DNA of 64,000 bases from Lederbergia sp. NSJ-179. Its GTDB lineage: Bacteria; Bacillota; Bacilli; Bacillales; Bacillaceae_C. The stretch spans positions 40,133 to 104,132 of the forward strand of contig NZ_JALIFP010000014.1 of the NCBI RefSeq assembly GCF_022867885.1, read 5' to 3'. The position numbers and the translations under genes were made by a program. Under the pieces are notes generated by a model, which saw only the letters and a program-made list of their open reading frames with translations, made no database searches and was not told where the DNA came from. Shown here piece by piece: positions 1-8,640 of this stretch. Numbering within the stretch: position 1 is the first letter of the stretch; every line of letters begins with the position of its first letter.

Positions 1-1243
1 GCATTAATAAATGGATGATCGTTGTCTTTCCGGAACCGGTCGGACCAACGAGCGCAATTCTTTCACCTGCCTGCACTTGAAAATCAATATCTTTCAAAAT
101 CGGCTTTCCGGTATCATACTCGAAGTGAACATGGGAAAAATCCACTTCCCCTTTAAATGAATCTACGACAACCGCTTCTTCCTTATCTACTAAATCCGGT
201 GTCTCATCCATCACTTCAAATACGCGCTCAGCACCCGCGATCGCCGACTGGAATGTATTCAATAAATTCGAGAGTTGGTTAATCGGTCGAAAGAATTGGC
301 GGGAATATGTCACAAATGCCGCAATGATTCCGACCGTTGCCAGCTCATTCACGGTCATTACTGCACCAATCGCGATGACGAAACCAAGCCCTAGATTATT
401 AATAAAGTTATTGACTGGACCCAAAAAACCAGAAACCGTATCGGCCGCCATGGCGGAATGACGCAACCGTTCATTGACCTCGGAAAATTGCCGATCAATT
501 TTTTCTTCCTTCCCGAAAAGCGTGATCACTTCATTGCCTGAAATCGACTCTTCTATAAAGCCATTTAACTCCCCTAAATCCGTTTGTCTTTTAATAAAAT
601 AACTACTGCTGTAAGTAATCAATTTTTTCGTCGTAAAAATCATTAACGGAATAACAAGGAGCGTCACAAGTGCAAGCACCCAATTCAAAGAAAACATCGC
701 AATCCCTACACCTGTCACCATTAAAATAGAGGAAAAAATTTGGATCACACTTTGACTCAATGCATTATTCAATTGGTCGATATCATTCGTTACTCGGCTC
801 ATCAAGTCTCCATCCTGACGTTTGTCAAAAAAACGCAGTGATAATGTTTGGAACTTATCGAATAAATCTTGGCGCATTTTCCGAATCGTTTGCAATGAAA
901 CGCGGACCATCATAAAATTTTGCAGCCATGTAAACACGGTCGTAGCGAAATAGACGAGCGCCAGTATACCCGAAAATCGTAACGTTCCACTGATGTCTTT
1001 TGGAATAATATATTCATCGACAATAACACCAATCATATATGGGGCAAGGAGTCCTAGTAAGGTGGTGATCATTACAAATATAATCGATGCAACTAAAGCT
1101 GCCTTCTGTCTCTCCATATAACGCCATATTCGTTTGATTGTTCCGATAGGGTCCTTTGCCTTAACAACAGGGCCGCTAAATCCCCGTGGACCACGGGCAC
1201 GGCTCATCAGATTAGGAGTCGGTTGTGAAGCAGGTTTACTCAT
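1..1243 (-). CDS. Heterodimeric ABC exporter subunit, ATPase-permease (partial)
   Basis: This is a half-transporter of the ABC multidrug/lipid exporter type, an inner-membrane protein with six predicted transmembrane helices followed by an ATPase domain. About 414 codons are present. The reading frame runs off the left edge just after the Walker A motif (GPTGSGKT), so the signature, Walker B and H-loop lie outside the window. The N-terminus has a basic region before the first helix. Its ATG overlaps the TGA of the next gene as ATGA, so translation is coupled and this is the third gene of the PadR operon. The partner subunit has a degenerate ATP site, so this chain probably carries the catalytic residues of the active site. 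The substrate is unknown; BmrC/BmrD and YfiB/YfiC of Bacillus are comparable pairs. Confidence 0.93.
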   Translation of the reverse strand, partial: MSKPASQPTPNLMSRARGPRGFSGPVVKAKDPIGTIKRIWRYMERQKAALVASIIFVMITTLLGLLAPYMIGVIVDEYIIPKDISGTLRFSGILALVYFATTVFTWLQNFMMVRVSLQTIRKMRQDLFDKFQTLSLRFFDKRQDGDLMSRVTNDIDQLNNALSQSVIQIFSSILMVTGVGIAMFSLNWVLALVTLLVIPLMIFTTKKLITYSSSYFIKRQTDLGELNGFIEESISGNEVITLFGKEEKIDRQFSEVNERLRHSAMAADTVSGFLGPVNNFINNLGLGFVIAIGAVMTVNELATVGIIAAFVTYSRQFFRPINQLSNLLNTFQSAIAGAERVFEVMDETPDLVDKEEAVVVDSFKGEVDFSHVHFEYDTGKPILKDIDFQVQAGERIALVGPTGSGKTTIIHLLM

Positions 1244-2979
1244 ACAGATTTAACCTCCTTTCCGATTTGGGAGTGATAGATATCACGATACACATCACTT
1301 TTCATTAATAACTCTTCATGTGTCCCACTCGCTTCAATTGTGCCATCACCCATAACGAGAATCTGATCCGCATCCATAACGGAAGATATTTTCGAGGCTA
1401 TAATCAATACTGTCGTACTGGAAAAATCCCTTCCTAATGCCTGTTGCACCGCGAATTCCGATAATGCATCAATCGCTGAAGTCGAGTCATCGAGAACTAA
1501 TATCTTCGGTTCTCGGATAAACGCACGGGCCATAGATAAGCGCTGTTTTTGCCCCCCTGATAAATTGGTCGCACCTTGCATTAACCGGTGTTGATATTTC
1601 CCATCCAATCGATCAATAAATTCGCTGGCAACCGCTGATTGTACCGCAACATCCATATCCTCCTCTGTTGCTTCCTCTTTTCCAAAACGGAAATTTTCCT
1701 CAATCATGCCAGAAAACAACATTGCTTTTTGCGGAACAAATCCAATCGCTGAGCGGAGTGTCTCAAGTGGCAAATCCTTCACATCGACCCCATCGATCAG
1801 AATCTCCCCTGAATCTGGATCATACAGACGAGGAATGAGCTTAACAAGGGTAGATTTCCCACTGCCAGTTGACCCAATAATCCCAATGGTCTCTCCAGCC
1901 TTAGCGGTAAACGAGATATTTTTCAGCACGTACTCGCCATTTTTACTATAGCTAAAATAAACATCTCTAAATTCGACCTCCCCTCGGATTGAATGATCGA
2001 CAACTGGATATGCACTTTCAGTAATATCAATACCTGTGTCAAGCACTCGAACAATCCGATCGGCAGAAGGAAAAGAACGAGCGATTTGCATTAGCACATT
2101 ACTGCTGCTCATTAATCCGTTCATCATAATGTTTAAGTAATTAATAAAGGCTAAAATAACCCCGACTTGTAATGTGCCCTCATTGATCTTGATCACACCG
2201 AGCCAAAGTCCGGCGATAATGCCCATATTGACAACCAACATCATAATCGGCATTAACGTGAGGATAAGTTGCTCAGCCGTCATATTCCGCTTTGTCAGCA
2301 AATCATTCACTGTCTTAAAATGGCTTTTTTCATACTCATGACGGTCAAAGGCTTTAATGACCCGAATACCCGCCAACATTTCCTGAAGCTTCGTATTCAC
2401 TTGGTCCATCGCCTTTTGTACCTTTGTAAAAAGCTTCCCAGACTTCACCGAAAAATAATATATAAAAGCGATCAGAATCGGGATGGAGACAAGCAAGATC
2501 GGAAAGAGCTCCCGTGCTGTAAACCAGACAATGACGATAGAGCCGATAAAAAGCAAAGGTCCCCTGACAAAAATACGCAATGTCATTATCACTGCCTGTT
2601 GCAGGGTAGAAATATCATTCGTCAAAATCGTAATTAATTTCCCCGTACCAAAAGAATCGATATTTTGATTGGAAAATCGTTCCGTCTTCCTGAACACTTC
2701 TCGCCGGATATCCGTCGCAAAATGGACAGCCGCTTTTGCCGCATAAACAGAACTTCCCGCTCCCCCAATTAGACCAATAAACGCACTTACTAACGTGATA
2801 AGTCCTAATCTGATCACATAACCATTATCTTGATTGGCAATTCCTACATCAATCATCTTCTGCATAAATGTGGGTTGTAAAAGATCCATCATTACTTCCA
2901 TACACATGAGAAGCGGGCCTAAAATAGCAAAAATGGTGTAGGGTTTCAAATATTTTAGTAATTTTTTTATCGAATTCAT
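1240..2979 (-). CDS. Heterodimeric ABC exporter subunit with degenerate NBD
   Basis: A 579-residue half-transporter with an N-terminal membrane domain of about six helices (residues 1-310) and a C-terminal ATPase. Walker A is GSTGSGKST (369-377) and the signature is LSGGQ (473-477). Two catalytic positions are non-canonical. The residue after Walker B is Asp498 (VLDDS) instead of Glu. The switch His is replaced by Ser529 (IIASK instead of IIAHR). This is what is seen in the degenerate-site subunit of asymmetric heterodimeric exporters such as BmrCD and TM287/288. The gene is second in an operon: PadR regulator, this gene, then the partner with a 4-base start/stop overlap. Substrate unknown. 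Confidence 0.93.
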   Translation of the reverse strand: MNSIKKLLKYLKPYTIFAILGPLLMCMEVMMDLLQPTFMQKMIDVGIANQDNGYVIRLGLITLVSAFIGLIGGAGSSVYAAKAAVHFATDIRREVFRKTERFSNQNIDSFGTGKLITILTNDISTLQQAVIMTLRIFVRGPLLFIGSIVIVWFTARELFPILLVSIPILIAFIYYFSVKSGKLFTKVQKAMDQVNTKLQEMLAGIRVIKAFDRHEYEKSHFKTVNDLLTKRNMTAEQLILTLMPIMMLVVNMGIIAGLWLGVIKINEGTLQVGVILAFINYLNIMMNGLMSSSNVLMQIARSFPSADRIVRVLDTGIDITESAYPVVDHSIRGEVEFRDVYFSYSKNGEYVLKNISFTAKAGETIGIIGSTGSGKSTLVKLIPRLYDPDSGEILIDGVDVKDLPLETLRSAIGFVPQKAMLFSGMIEENFRFGKEEATEEDMDVAVQSAVASEFIDRLDGKYQHRLMQGATNLSGGQKQRLSMARAFIREPKILVLDDSTSAIDALSEFAVQQALGRDFSSTTVLIIASKISSVMDADQILVMGDGTIEASGTHEELLMKSDVYRDIYHSQIGKEVKSV

Positions 2980-2990
2980 GAAATTTCCCC

Positions 2991-3452
2991 TTACTTATTT
3001 TTCTTTTTCAAAAGATCGGTCATTTCATTGATAAAGGCGACTAATTCCAGCGCACCTTCGGGATTCCCACGTGTTTGCTTCATCGCTTTTCGGAGTTCCT
3101 TTTCCCAACATTTTACGGCCTCCCGCAGTTGCATGGACTCCTTGGAATTCCTCCAGATCATTCTCTCTTTCCATTCAACCCAGAAATCATCCTCCTCATG
3201 GAGGGCCCTCTCCTCTAACCGCTTCCGGCCACTCTCACTGATGGAATAAACCTTTTTATCCAATCCAGTATCCAATTCAATCAAGTTTTGATCCAATAAT
3301 TCCTGAAGGGCGGGATAGACCGTGCCCGCACTTGCCGAGTAGGCACCACCGGAGCGCTCTTCCAATTCCTTCATAATTTGATAACCATGCATCGATTCCT
3401 CTGCCAATAAATGCAAAATAGCCAATGGGACAAAGCCTCTTCGTCTTCTCAT
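2991..3452 (-). CDS. PadR family transcriptional repressor
   Basis: A 153-residue cytoplasmic DNA-binding protein. The N-terminal PadR winged helix is clear (FVPLAILHLLAEESMHGYQI, then a YPALQELL recognition region). It is followed by an acidic and basic helical C-terminus expected to dimerise. PadR proteins usually repress drug exporters and release DNA on ligand binding. Here the gene is first in an operon with both halves of an ABC exporter, 11 bases upstream of the second gene, so it probably represses its own operon. A palindrome just upstream of the start is the likely operator. Confidence 0.9.
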   Translation of the reverse strand: MRRRRGFVPLAILHLLAEESMHGYQIMKELEERSGGAYSASAGTVYPALQELLDQNLIELDTGLDKKVYSISESGRKRLEERALHEEDDFWVEWKERMIWRNSKESMQLREAVKCWEKELRKAMKQTRGNPEGALELVAFINEMTDLLKKKNK

Positions 3453-3469
3453 TTTCTAGCCCCCTTTAT

Positions 3470-3497
3470 TATATCGATAATAATAAACGATATATCG
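3470..3497. promoter_or_regulatory. Candidate PadR operator
   Basis: TATATCG at 3470-3476 and CGATATA at 3488-3494 are inverted repeats separated by 11 bases. Nested inside are the perfect palindromes TATCGATA and CGATATATCG. They lie 18-45 bases upstream of the PadR start, where an autoregulatory operator is expected. The link to PadR is inferred from position and symmetry. Confidence 0.5.
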
Positions 3498-3625
3498 GAA
3501 AATATCAATCGTAATATACGGATCTATTTTTATACTAAATAAAAAGGACTTGCCTGTTTAGGACAAATCCTGTACTAAACGTTCTAGTTTTGTCTAAAAA
3601 CCTAACACTTAGACTAAAAGAATAG

Positions 3626-3958
3626 TTAAGCAACAAAAAAACCATCCGCTGCATCGTTCTCAAACCACAATTGTAATTGATCAGCAATTAGTTCTGGTGT
3701 GCCCTTGATCTCTCTGTGTTCTCTTGCTCCGGCAATTCGTTGATACAATTGACGAATGGTCAGGCCTTCACGTTCAGCAAGATCCTTTACTAATTTAAAA
3801 CGGGTTTTAGCTCCGTTAATCTCCTCTATTTTGGGTAATTTAGGTAATGGGCCATCGATTGGATACCCAGATAAATCAAAACTAATCAAATTAGACAATA
3901 AAGATATTCCAACATCTTCAGGACTAAGCTCCCCTAGCAACCGTTTATTTATTCCATT
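3626..3958 (-). pseudogene. NtaA/SnaA-type flavin monooxygenase, C-terminal remnant
   Basis: About 104 codons match the C-terminal part of the FMN-dependent two-component monooxygenases of the NtaA/SnaA/DszA family. Recognisable segments are the LPKLPKIEEINGAKTRF stretch, LVKDLAEREGLTIRQLYQRI, and GTPELIADQLQLWF followed by DGFFVA. Intact members are about 440 residues. Roughly three quarters is missing at the N-terminus. The frame also stops right after FFVA, where family members continue for about 25 more residues. There is no plausible ribosome binding site. This is a decayed fragment between the PadR operon and the serine dehydratase. Confidence 0.75.
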
Positions 3959-4047
3959 ACCTACTAGAAAAGTGGTTCAAACGTTGATTTTTCTAATATC
4001 GAAACTACGTTTAAATTCTGATTTAAATGAAAAAGACAGGTGTAGAA

Positions 4048-4074
4048 AAGGGACTACCTCAATTGGAGTCCCTT
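4048..4074. terminator. Stem-loop in decayed intergenic DNA
   Basis: AAGGGACT and AGTCCCTT form an 8-bp perfect stem with an 11-base loop. No long U-tract follows on either strand, so it is a weak terminator candidate or part of an old insertion element. The rest of 3960-4215 shows nothing else I can support. Confidence 0.3.
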
Positions 4075-4215
4075 ACCCATTATTTATGATATGGTTCACT
4101 GTAACAAGAATGAGGGTTTTTATTTCCTTTATCAAACCCAATTGAGCAATTTATTAGGGTGATAACTTATAAAAACGTCAATATTTTTGAAGAGGAACGA
4201 ACACTTAGTAGAAAA

Positions 4216-5778
4216 CTACTTCGTTTGAACCAAGACAATTTCGTCAATAATCGGAATCTCCTTTTTTAATACAGCTAATACATTTTCTTCGATTTTATTG
4301 TCAAGTTCACAAACTGTTATCGCAGGACCATTCATTTTTGAACGCTCATTCACCATACTCGCAATGTTAAACCCTTTTTGATAAAGAGCTCTCGATAATT
4401 CTGCAATAACCCCTTTACGGTCATTATGGCGGATCACAAGTGTTGGCCGTTCACCAGAAAATTTTAACGGATAATCCTCTAATTCTTGAACCTCCACTTT
4501 ACCGCCACCTAAGGAACTTGCAAGTACCTTGACACGGCGTGTTGCCCCCTCCAATTCGACAAGAACAGTATTGGGGTGATAGCTTCCGAGCACCCGTTTC
4601 GTGAATTCATATTGTAACCCATGTTGTTCAGCCATTTTTTTGGCGTTTGGAATGCCATCATCCATTGTGGACAACCCTAAAACACCTGCTAATAGTGCTA
4701 AGTCTGTCCCATGTCCTTGATAGGTTTCAGCGAAGGAACCCATCAGTGAGAACTTTACATACAATGGATTTTCATTTAATAGTTGGCGGGAAATATTCCC
4801 GATTCGGACAGCTCCAGCCGTATGCGAACTTGAAGGGCCAACCATGACGGGTCCGATGATTTCATACGCACTTTGGTATTTTGCGGGCCCGCCATCACTA
4901 GTTTTTTTGCTTAGAATCTGCTCTTTTAACTTTTGCCCTGTTGGTGTTCCTGCAAGACCACCGATCCCGGTTTCTCTCAACGATTCGGGCATTTGCTGTC
5001 CGACTTCATGCATCACATGAACCACTTCATCTGGAGGAATGATGCTTGCTATTCCAGCTAAAGCCATATCTGCTGCGGCTTCCGCCGTAAGGGCATGTAA
5101 ACCGTTACGAATGATACAGGGGATTTCCACCAGCCCGGCAACCGGATCACACACTAATCCGAGCGAATTTTTTAAAGCAATGCCAACAGCATTTCCCACC
5201 TGCTCTGGCGTTCCGCCGGCAAGCTCAACTAAAGTACCTGCTGCCATTGCGGTTGCTGATCCGACTTCGGCCTGGCATCCGCCAGCAGCCCCTGATATGG
5301 AGGCTTTATTGGCCACGACTAGACCGAGGGCAGAGGCAGTGAATAACGACTTTACGATCTGTGCACGAGTGAAGTTCCCGCTGTCAAGGGCATGAACAAG
5401 TACAGCTGGCAAGATTCCGGCTGAACCGGCTGTCGGCGTCGCCACAATCCGCCCCATTGCCGCATTTACTTCTGATACCGCAAGCGCATTTGCTGCAACA
5501 TGTAATGTTATAGGATTGATAATGGAGTTTCCATTTTTGGCATATTGATAAAGACGGTTCCCATCGCCCCCCGTCAAACCAGTCCGGGACATAACAGGAC
5601 TTATTGTCCCTTTGCGGACAGCCTCTTCCATCACCGTGAATTGTTCCGACATTTTTTCGATGATCGTCTCTCTTCGATCACCTTTCTGTTCCACCTCAGT
5701 TTTGATCATCAATTCCGAAATGGTTGTCTTTTCCTTCCCTGCAAGTTCAATTAATTCTTTTAAACTTGTAAAAGACAT
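4216..5778 (-). CDS. L-serine dehydratase, single chain (alpha-beta order)
   Basis: Iron-sulfur L-serine ammonia-lyase, converting serine to pyruvate and ammonia in the cytoplasm. Residues 1-295 are the alpha (SdaAA) domain. It contains Cys168 (GGCQAEVGSA), Cys210 and Cys221 (CDPVAGLVEIPC), which suit the 4Fe-4S ligands. Residues 298-520 are the beta (SdaAB) domain. It begins with the SSSHTAG motif (317-323) and ends in an ACT domain (about 448-520) expected to sense serine. In Bacillus subtilis these are two proteins. In E. coli SdaA they are fused as beta then alpha. Here they are fused as alpha then beta, with no stop between. The gene is monocistronic with a good ribosome binding site (AAAGGAGTGATG). 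Confidence 0.93.
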   Translation of the reverse strand: MSFTSLKELIELAGKEKTTISELMIKTEVEQKGDRRETIIEKMSEQFTVMEEAVRKGTISPVMSRTGLTGGDGNRLYQYAKNGNSIINPITLHVAANALAVSEVNAAMGRIVATPTAGSAGILPAVLVHALDSGNFTRAQIVKSLFTASALGLVVANKASISGAAGGCQAEVGSATAMAAGTLVELAGGTPEQVGNAVGIALKNSLGLVCDPVAGLVEIPCIIRNGLHALTAEAAADMALAGIASIIPPDEVVHVMHEVGQQMPESLRETGIGGLAGTPTGQKLKEQILSKKTSDGGPAKYQSAYEIIGPVMVGPSSSHTAGAVRIGNISRQLLNENPLYVKFSLMGSFAETYQGHGTDLALLAGVLGLSTMDDGIPNAKKMAEQHGLQYEFTKRVLGSYHPNTVLVELEGATRRVKVLASSLGGGKVEVQELEDYPLKFSGERPTLVIRHNDRKGVIAELSRALYQKGFNIASMVNERSKMNGPAITVCELDNKIEENVLAVLKKEIPIIDEIVLVQTK

Positions 5779-5958
5779 GTCATCACTCCTTTAAAGAAGA
5801 CGGTTCTCGTACTACAAGCAACTTTGTTTATTCTTATCCGAAATATTCTGTAACAACCGCTGCCATGCTTTTGCTGCCTTTATTCTCATTTTATCATGAA
5901 TGAATATAAAAAATCCCCTTTAGAAGGCATAAGGTGAAATCAATTTATTTTTAGTGCG

Positions 5959-6161
5959 TGTTCAAAAAGGAGGATAAAAAGGACCAAGAAGTTCGAGGCG
6001 GCGCAGTTTTGAGCAGCGGACTTGTACAGGATGTACTGACTTCCGCGTTGCCCACAGGACGTGGGCGGTTTTAGCGGAAGATCCTTTCCTAATACATGAG
6101 CAGCGGAGAAACAAGCCAACGAAGAAATTCGCTTATGTCTTTTTACCGGACTTTTTGAACA
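5959..6161. mobile_element. MITE-like repeat with 11-bp terminal inverted repeats
   Basis: TGTTCAAAAAG (5959-5969) and CTTTTTGAACA (6151-6161) are perfect inverted ends of a 203-bp element. Inside are short GC-rich hairpins (for example CCCACAGGACGTGGG) unlike the AT-rich flanks. A minus-strand frame of 84 codons crosses it but shows no protein-like features. I interpret it as a non-autonomous, miniature inverted-repeat element. Only one copy is in this window. Confidence 0.6.
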
Positions 6162-6310
6162 TCCTCTTTTACAAAGAATATGGTTTTTACGCATAAAGAA
6201 GCTTCATCTTTTCTTGCCACTACAACCTAAGCTTACATTCGATCATCAACTGATAAGGCGATAACTTTCTTAGTTCAAAGCGAAAACGGTGGTTTTTCAG
6301 TAGTCCGTTA

Positions 6311-7741
6311 TCAGCTGTTATTTTTCGGCAGATATATGCGAAAGACTGTGCCGCTAGGTGAACTTTTTAGTAAAACTAAATCTCCTCCTAAGGCTTGAGC
6401 AATCATTTTACTCAAAGAAAGCCCCAGCCCTAGACCTCTTACTTTATATTTTTTTCCTTCTCCACGGTAAAAACGCTCGAAAATGAAGGGTTGCTCTTCT
6501 GCTGGGATTCCTTTTCCAACATCCTTTACATCAATCAATATATGTGCTGCTTCTTCGTGAAGGGTAACATCAATCTCACCCGCTTGATCCATGGCTTGTT
6601 TGGCATTGTTCAGCAGATTGGTCATAATCTGCTGAAAACGAATAGGATCTATATTTACCTCAACAGGTGATCCCAACAAGGTGAGATTCACTTTGGTTCC
6701 TCTCTCATCTTGAGGAACATTCCAGCTATATACTGCTCCTTCTACTACATCATTTAGATCATGCCGCTTTTTATTTACGTCGACAGCCTTTGCAGCAAAT
6801 TGATTAAAGGCAAGCAAATCCTCTACCATCTTTTTCATCTTTTCCGTTTCATGAAGAGAAAGATTGACAAACTCCTTTGCTTCTTCTCCTGTAACGACTC
6901 CATCTTTGATCGCTTGCAGCAAACCACTGATTGAAGTAACAGGCGTTTTCAATTCGTGTGTGACACCGGCCAACAACTCTGTACGAAGTGATTCCAATCT
7001 TTCGAGTTTTTTCGTCATTTCTTCAAATGAATGAATCAGTTCATAAACTTCTTTTTCTTTACTATTATTTGGTAGGTCAATTCGATAATTTCCTTCTGCT
7101 ATATGTTTAGCGGCAGTCGCTACGTCTTTGATTGGCTTTGACAAACGCGTTGTTAAAATATAGATCGCAGCCCATCCCAGTAAGGCCAAGCTGATAATCA
7201 TGATGGCCAATTGAGTATATTCTTGCTTTACCCTTGATAAATTCTGTTTTGACTCCACCATTACAACCCAACCAATCACCTCTTCTTCCATCTCTATAGG
7301 GGATTTTACAACATATACATCCATATCATTTAAAAAATGTTCTTGAATGGTGTTTTCATTTTGCAAAACAGATGGAGGGATTTGTTGCGCAAATGGCCCT
7401 CTTAACCGATTACTGGAAATAATCGTCCCTTCTGTATCGATAATATAGGTAAAAGGGTTCAGCATTAAATCCTTTCCCCCCTCTTGTTTCGAAGGAGGAA
7501 GGGCAGGTGGATTTTTACCAGGAAAGGGCTTTGATTTCCCCTGTTCATCTGTCATTGAAATTCTCCCAGCGATATCACCTGACAGAAGAACCATCATATT
7601 TAAGCGATTTTCTAACGTACTATGCCGAATCCAAAGTGCCGATATAATGGCCGTGACGATGAGTCCAATACAAAGCATTAATAGATACCTACTTATCCAG
7701 TATCGCCTTAAGGACACTCGCGGTTTATTTTTAATAAACAC
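6311..7741 (-). CDS. Sensor histidine kinase
   Basis: A 476-residue membrane kinase of the OmpR-partner type. There is a transmembrane helix near 17-37, an extracytoplasmic domain of about 140 residues, and a second helix near 178-198. A HAMP segment follows, then a dimerisation domain with the phospho-acceptor His (GVTHELKTPVTS, about residue 264) and an ATPase domain with N (NLLNNA), G1 (DVGKGI), F (FERFY) and G2 (GLGLGLSL) boxes. It starts with GTG and overlaps the regulator gene by 11 bases. It is transcribed away from a MacAB/YknXYZ-like efflux operon, which it probably controls. The external signal is unknown; an antimicrobial peptide or cell-envelope stress would fit such modules. Confidence 0.92.
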   Translation of the reverse strand: MFIKNKPRVSLRRYWISRYLLMLCIGLIVTAIISALWIRHSTLENRLNMMVLLSGDIAGRISMTDEQGKSKPFPGKNPPALPPSKQEGGKDLMLNPFTYIIDTEGTIISSNRLRGPFAQQIPPSVLQNENTIQEHFLNDMDVYVVKSPIEMEEEVIGWVVMVESKQNLSRVKQEYTQLAIMIISLALLGWAAIYILTTRLSKPIKDVATAAKHIAEGNYRIDLPNNSKEKEVYELIHSFEEMTKKLERLESLRTELLAGVTHELKTPVTSISGLLQAIKDGVVTGEEAKEFVNLSLHETEKMKKMVEDLLAFNQFAAKAVDVNKKRHDLNDVVEGAVYSWNVPQDERGTKVNLTLLGSPVEVNIDPIRFQQIMTNLLNNAKQAMDQAGEIDVTLHEEAAHILIDVKDVGKGIPAEEQPFIFERFYRGEGKKYKVRGLGLGLSLSKMIAQALGGDLVLLKSSPSGTVFRIYLPKNNS

Positions 7742-8414
7742 TTAACTGATACCCCAATCCCCGTAGTGTTTTGATTTCTCCATCTGAATTCGGCCAAGCT
7801 TTCAACGCCTTACGAATCCGTTTAATGGCAAGGTCCACGGCACGATCACTTCCTTCATAATCCCATCCCCACACTTGTTCAATTAATTGTTCTCTCGTAA
7901 AGGTTTGGTTCGGATTTTCCGCTAAAAATAAGAGAACAGATAAATCACGTGGTGTAAGAGTTATATTTTTCCCCGCTACTAGCACTTGATGGGCCTTAAT
8001 ATTAATTTCTAATTGTCCAAAGCGTTTCACAGGATTTGTATGGTCTTCTCTCGAACGTCTAAGCACAGCCTTTACTCGAGCAACGACCTCATCTGCAACA
8101 AACGGTTTAGGGATATAATCATCTGCTCCCTTATCTAATCCTTCCAACCGATAATTTACATCACCGAGCGCTGTCAACATAATCACTGGACAATTGTTAC
8201 TCTTCCTAATTTCTTTTAAAACCTCCCATCCATCTTTCTGTGGAAGCACAACATCTAATAAAACTAAATCAGGGTATACGACATGAAATTTTTCCAATGC
8301 TTCTTCTCCATCAAAAGCCTGTTCAACCTCAAAGTGAGCTTTCTGTAAATAGACTTTCAAAACCCGACTAATCGCAAATTCATCTTCTACCACTAATATC
8401 TTGACCGGTGCCAT
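7731..8414 (-). CDS. OmpR/PhoB family response regulator
   Basis: About 227 residues. The N-terminal receiver has the acidic pocket (VVEDE), the phospho-acceptor Asp in LVLLDVVLP, and the conserved Lys in DDYIPKPF. The C-terminal winged helix ends in GDG-E-IKTLRGLGYQL, typical of OmpR types. I chose the ATG at 8414, preceded by AGGTGG; a GTG at 8429 is possible. It is first in the operon and overlaps the kinase start. The divergent 8430-8640 region is where it would act on the efflux genes. Confidence 0.92.
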   Translation of the reverse strand: MAPVKILVVEDEFAISRVLKVYLQKAHFEVEQAFDGEEALEKFHVVYPDLVLLDVVLPQKDGWEVLKEIRKSNNCPVIMLTALGDVNYRLEGLDKGADDYIPKPFVADEVVARVKAVLRRSREDHTNPVKRFGQLEINIKAHQVLVAGKNITLTPRDLSVLLFLAENPNQTFTREQLIEQVWGWDYEGSDRAVDLAIKRIRKALKAWPNSDGEIKTLRGLGYQLSVY

Positions 8415-8534
8415 TCGCTCCGTCACCACCTAGTCTGTTTTTTTTCGCAAATCTTGTCCTTATAACATTATCAAACAAATAAGTCAGCCAAAAGTCCATT
8501 ATACGAAAAAGTCTGTTCAAAAAATTATTCCCTT

Positions 8535-8555
8535 GACATTTACCTGACACAATTA
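8535..8555. promoter_or_regulatory. Candidate response-regulator direct repeat
   Basis: In the divergent promoter region, TTGACA (about 8533) and TGACAC recur about 11 bases apart (CTTGACATTTACCTGACAC). Direct repeats with one helical-turn spacing are the usual target of OmpR-type regulators. TTGACA could equally be a -35 box. This is weak evidence, offered because it sits between the regulator and the efflux operon. Confidence 0.3.
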
Positions 8556-8640
8556 GCCTCTACACTAGCCATATTGAGTTGGCCAACCTGAACACAAAAG
8601 GTTATAACAGGAAGCAGTTCTAGAAGGAGGAGACAGGATA

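Noticed and set aside
5940..6194. 84-codon minus-strand frame
   Set aside because: It crosses the MITE-like element from end to end; cysteine-rich, random-looking translation.
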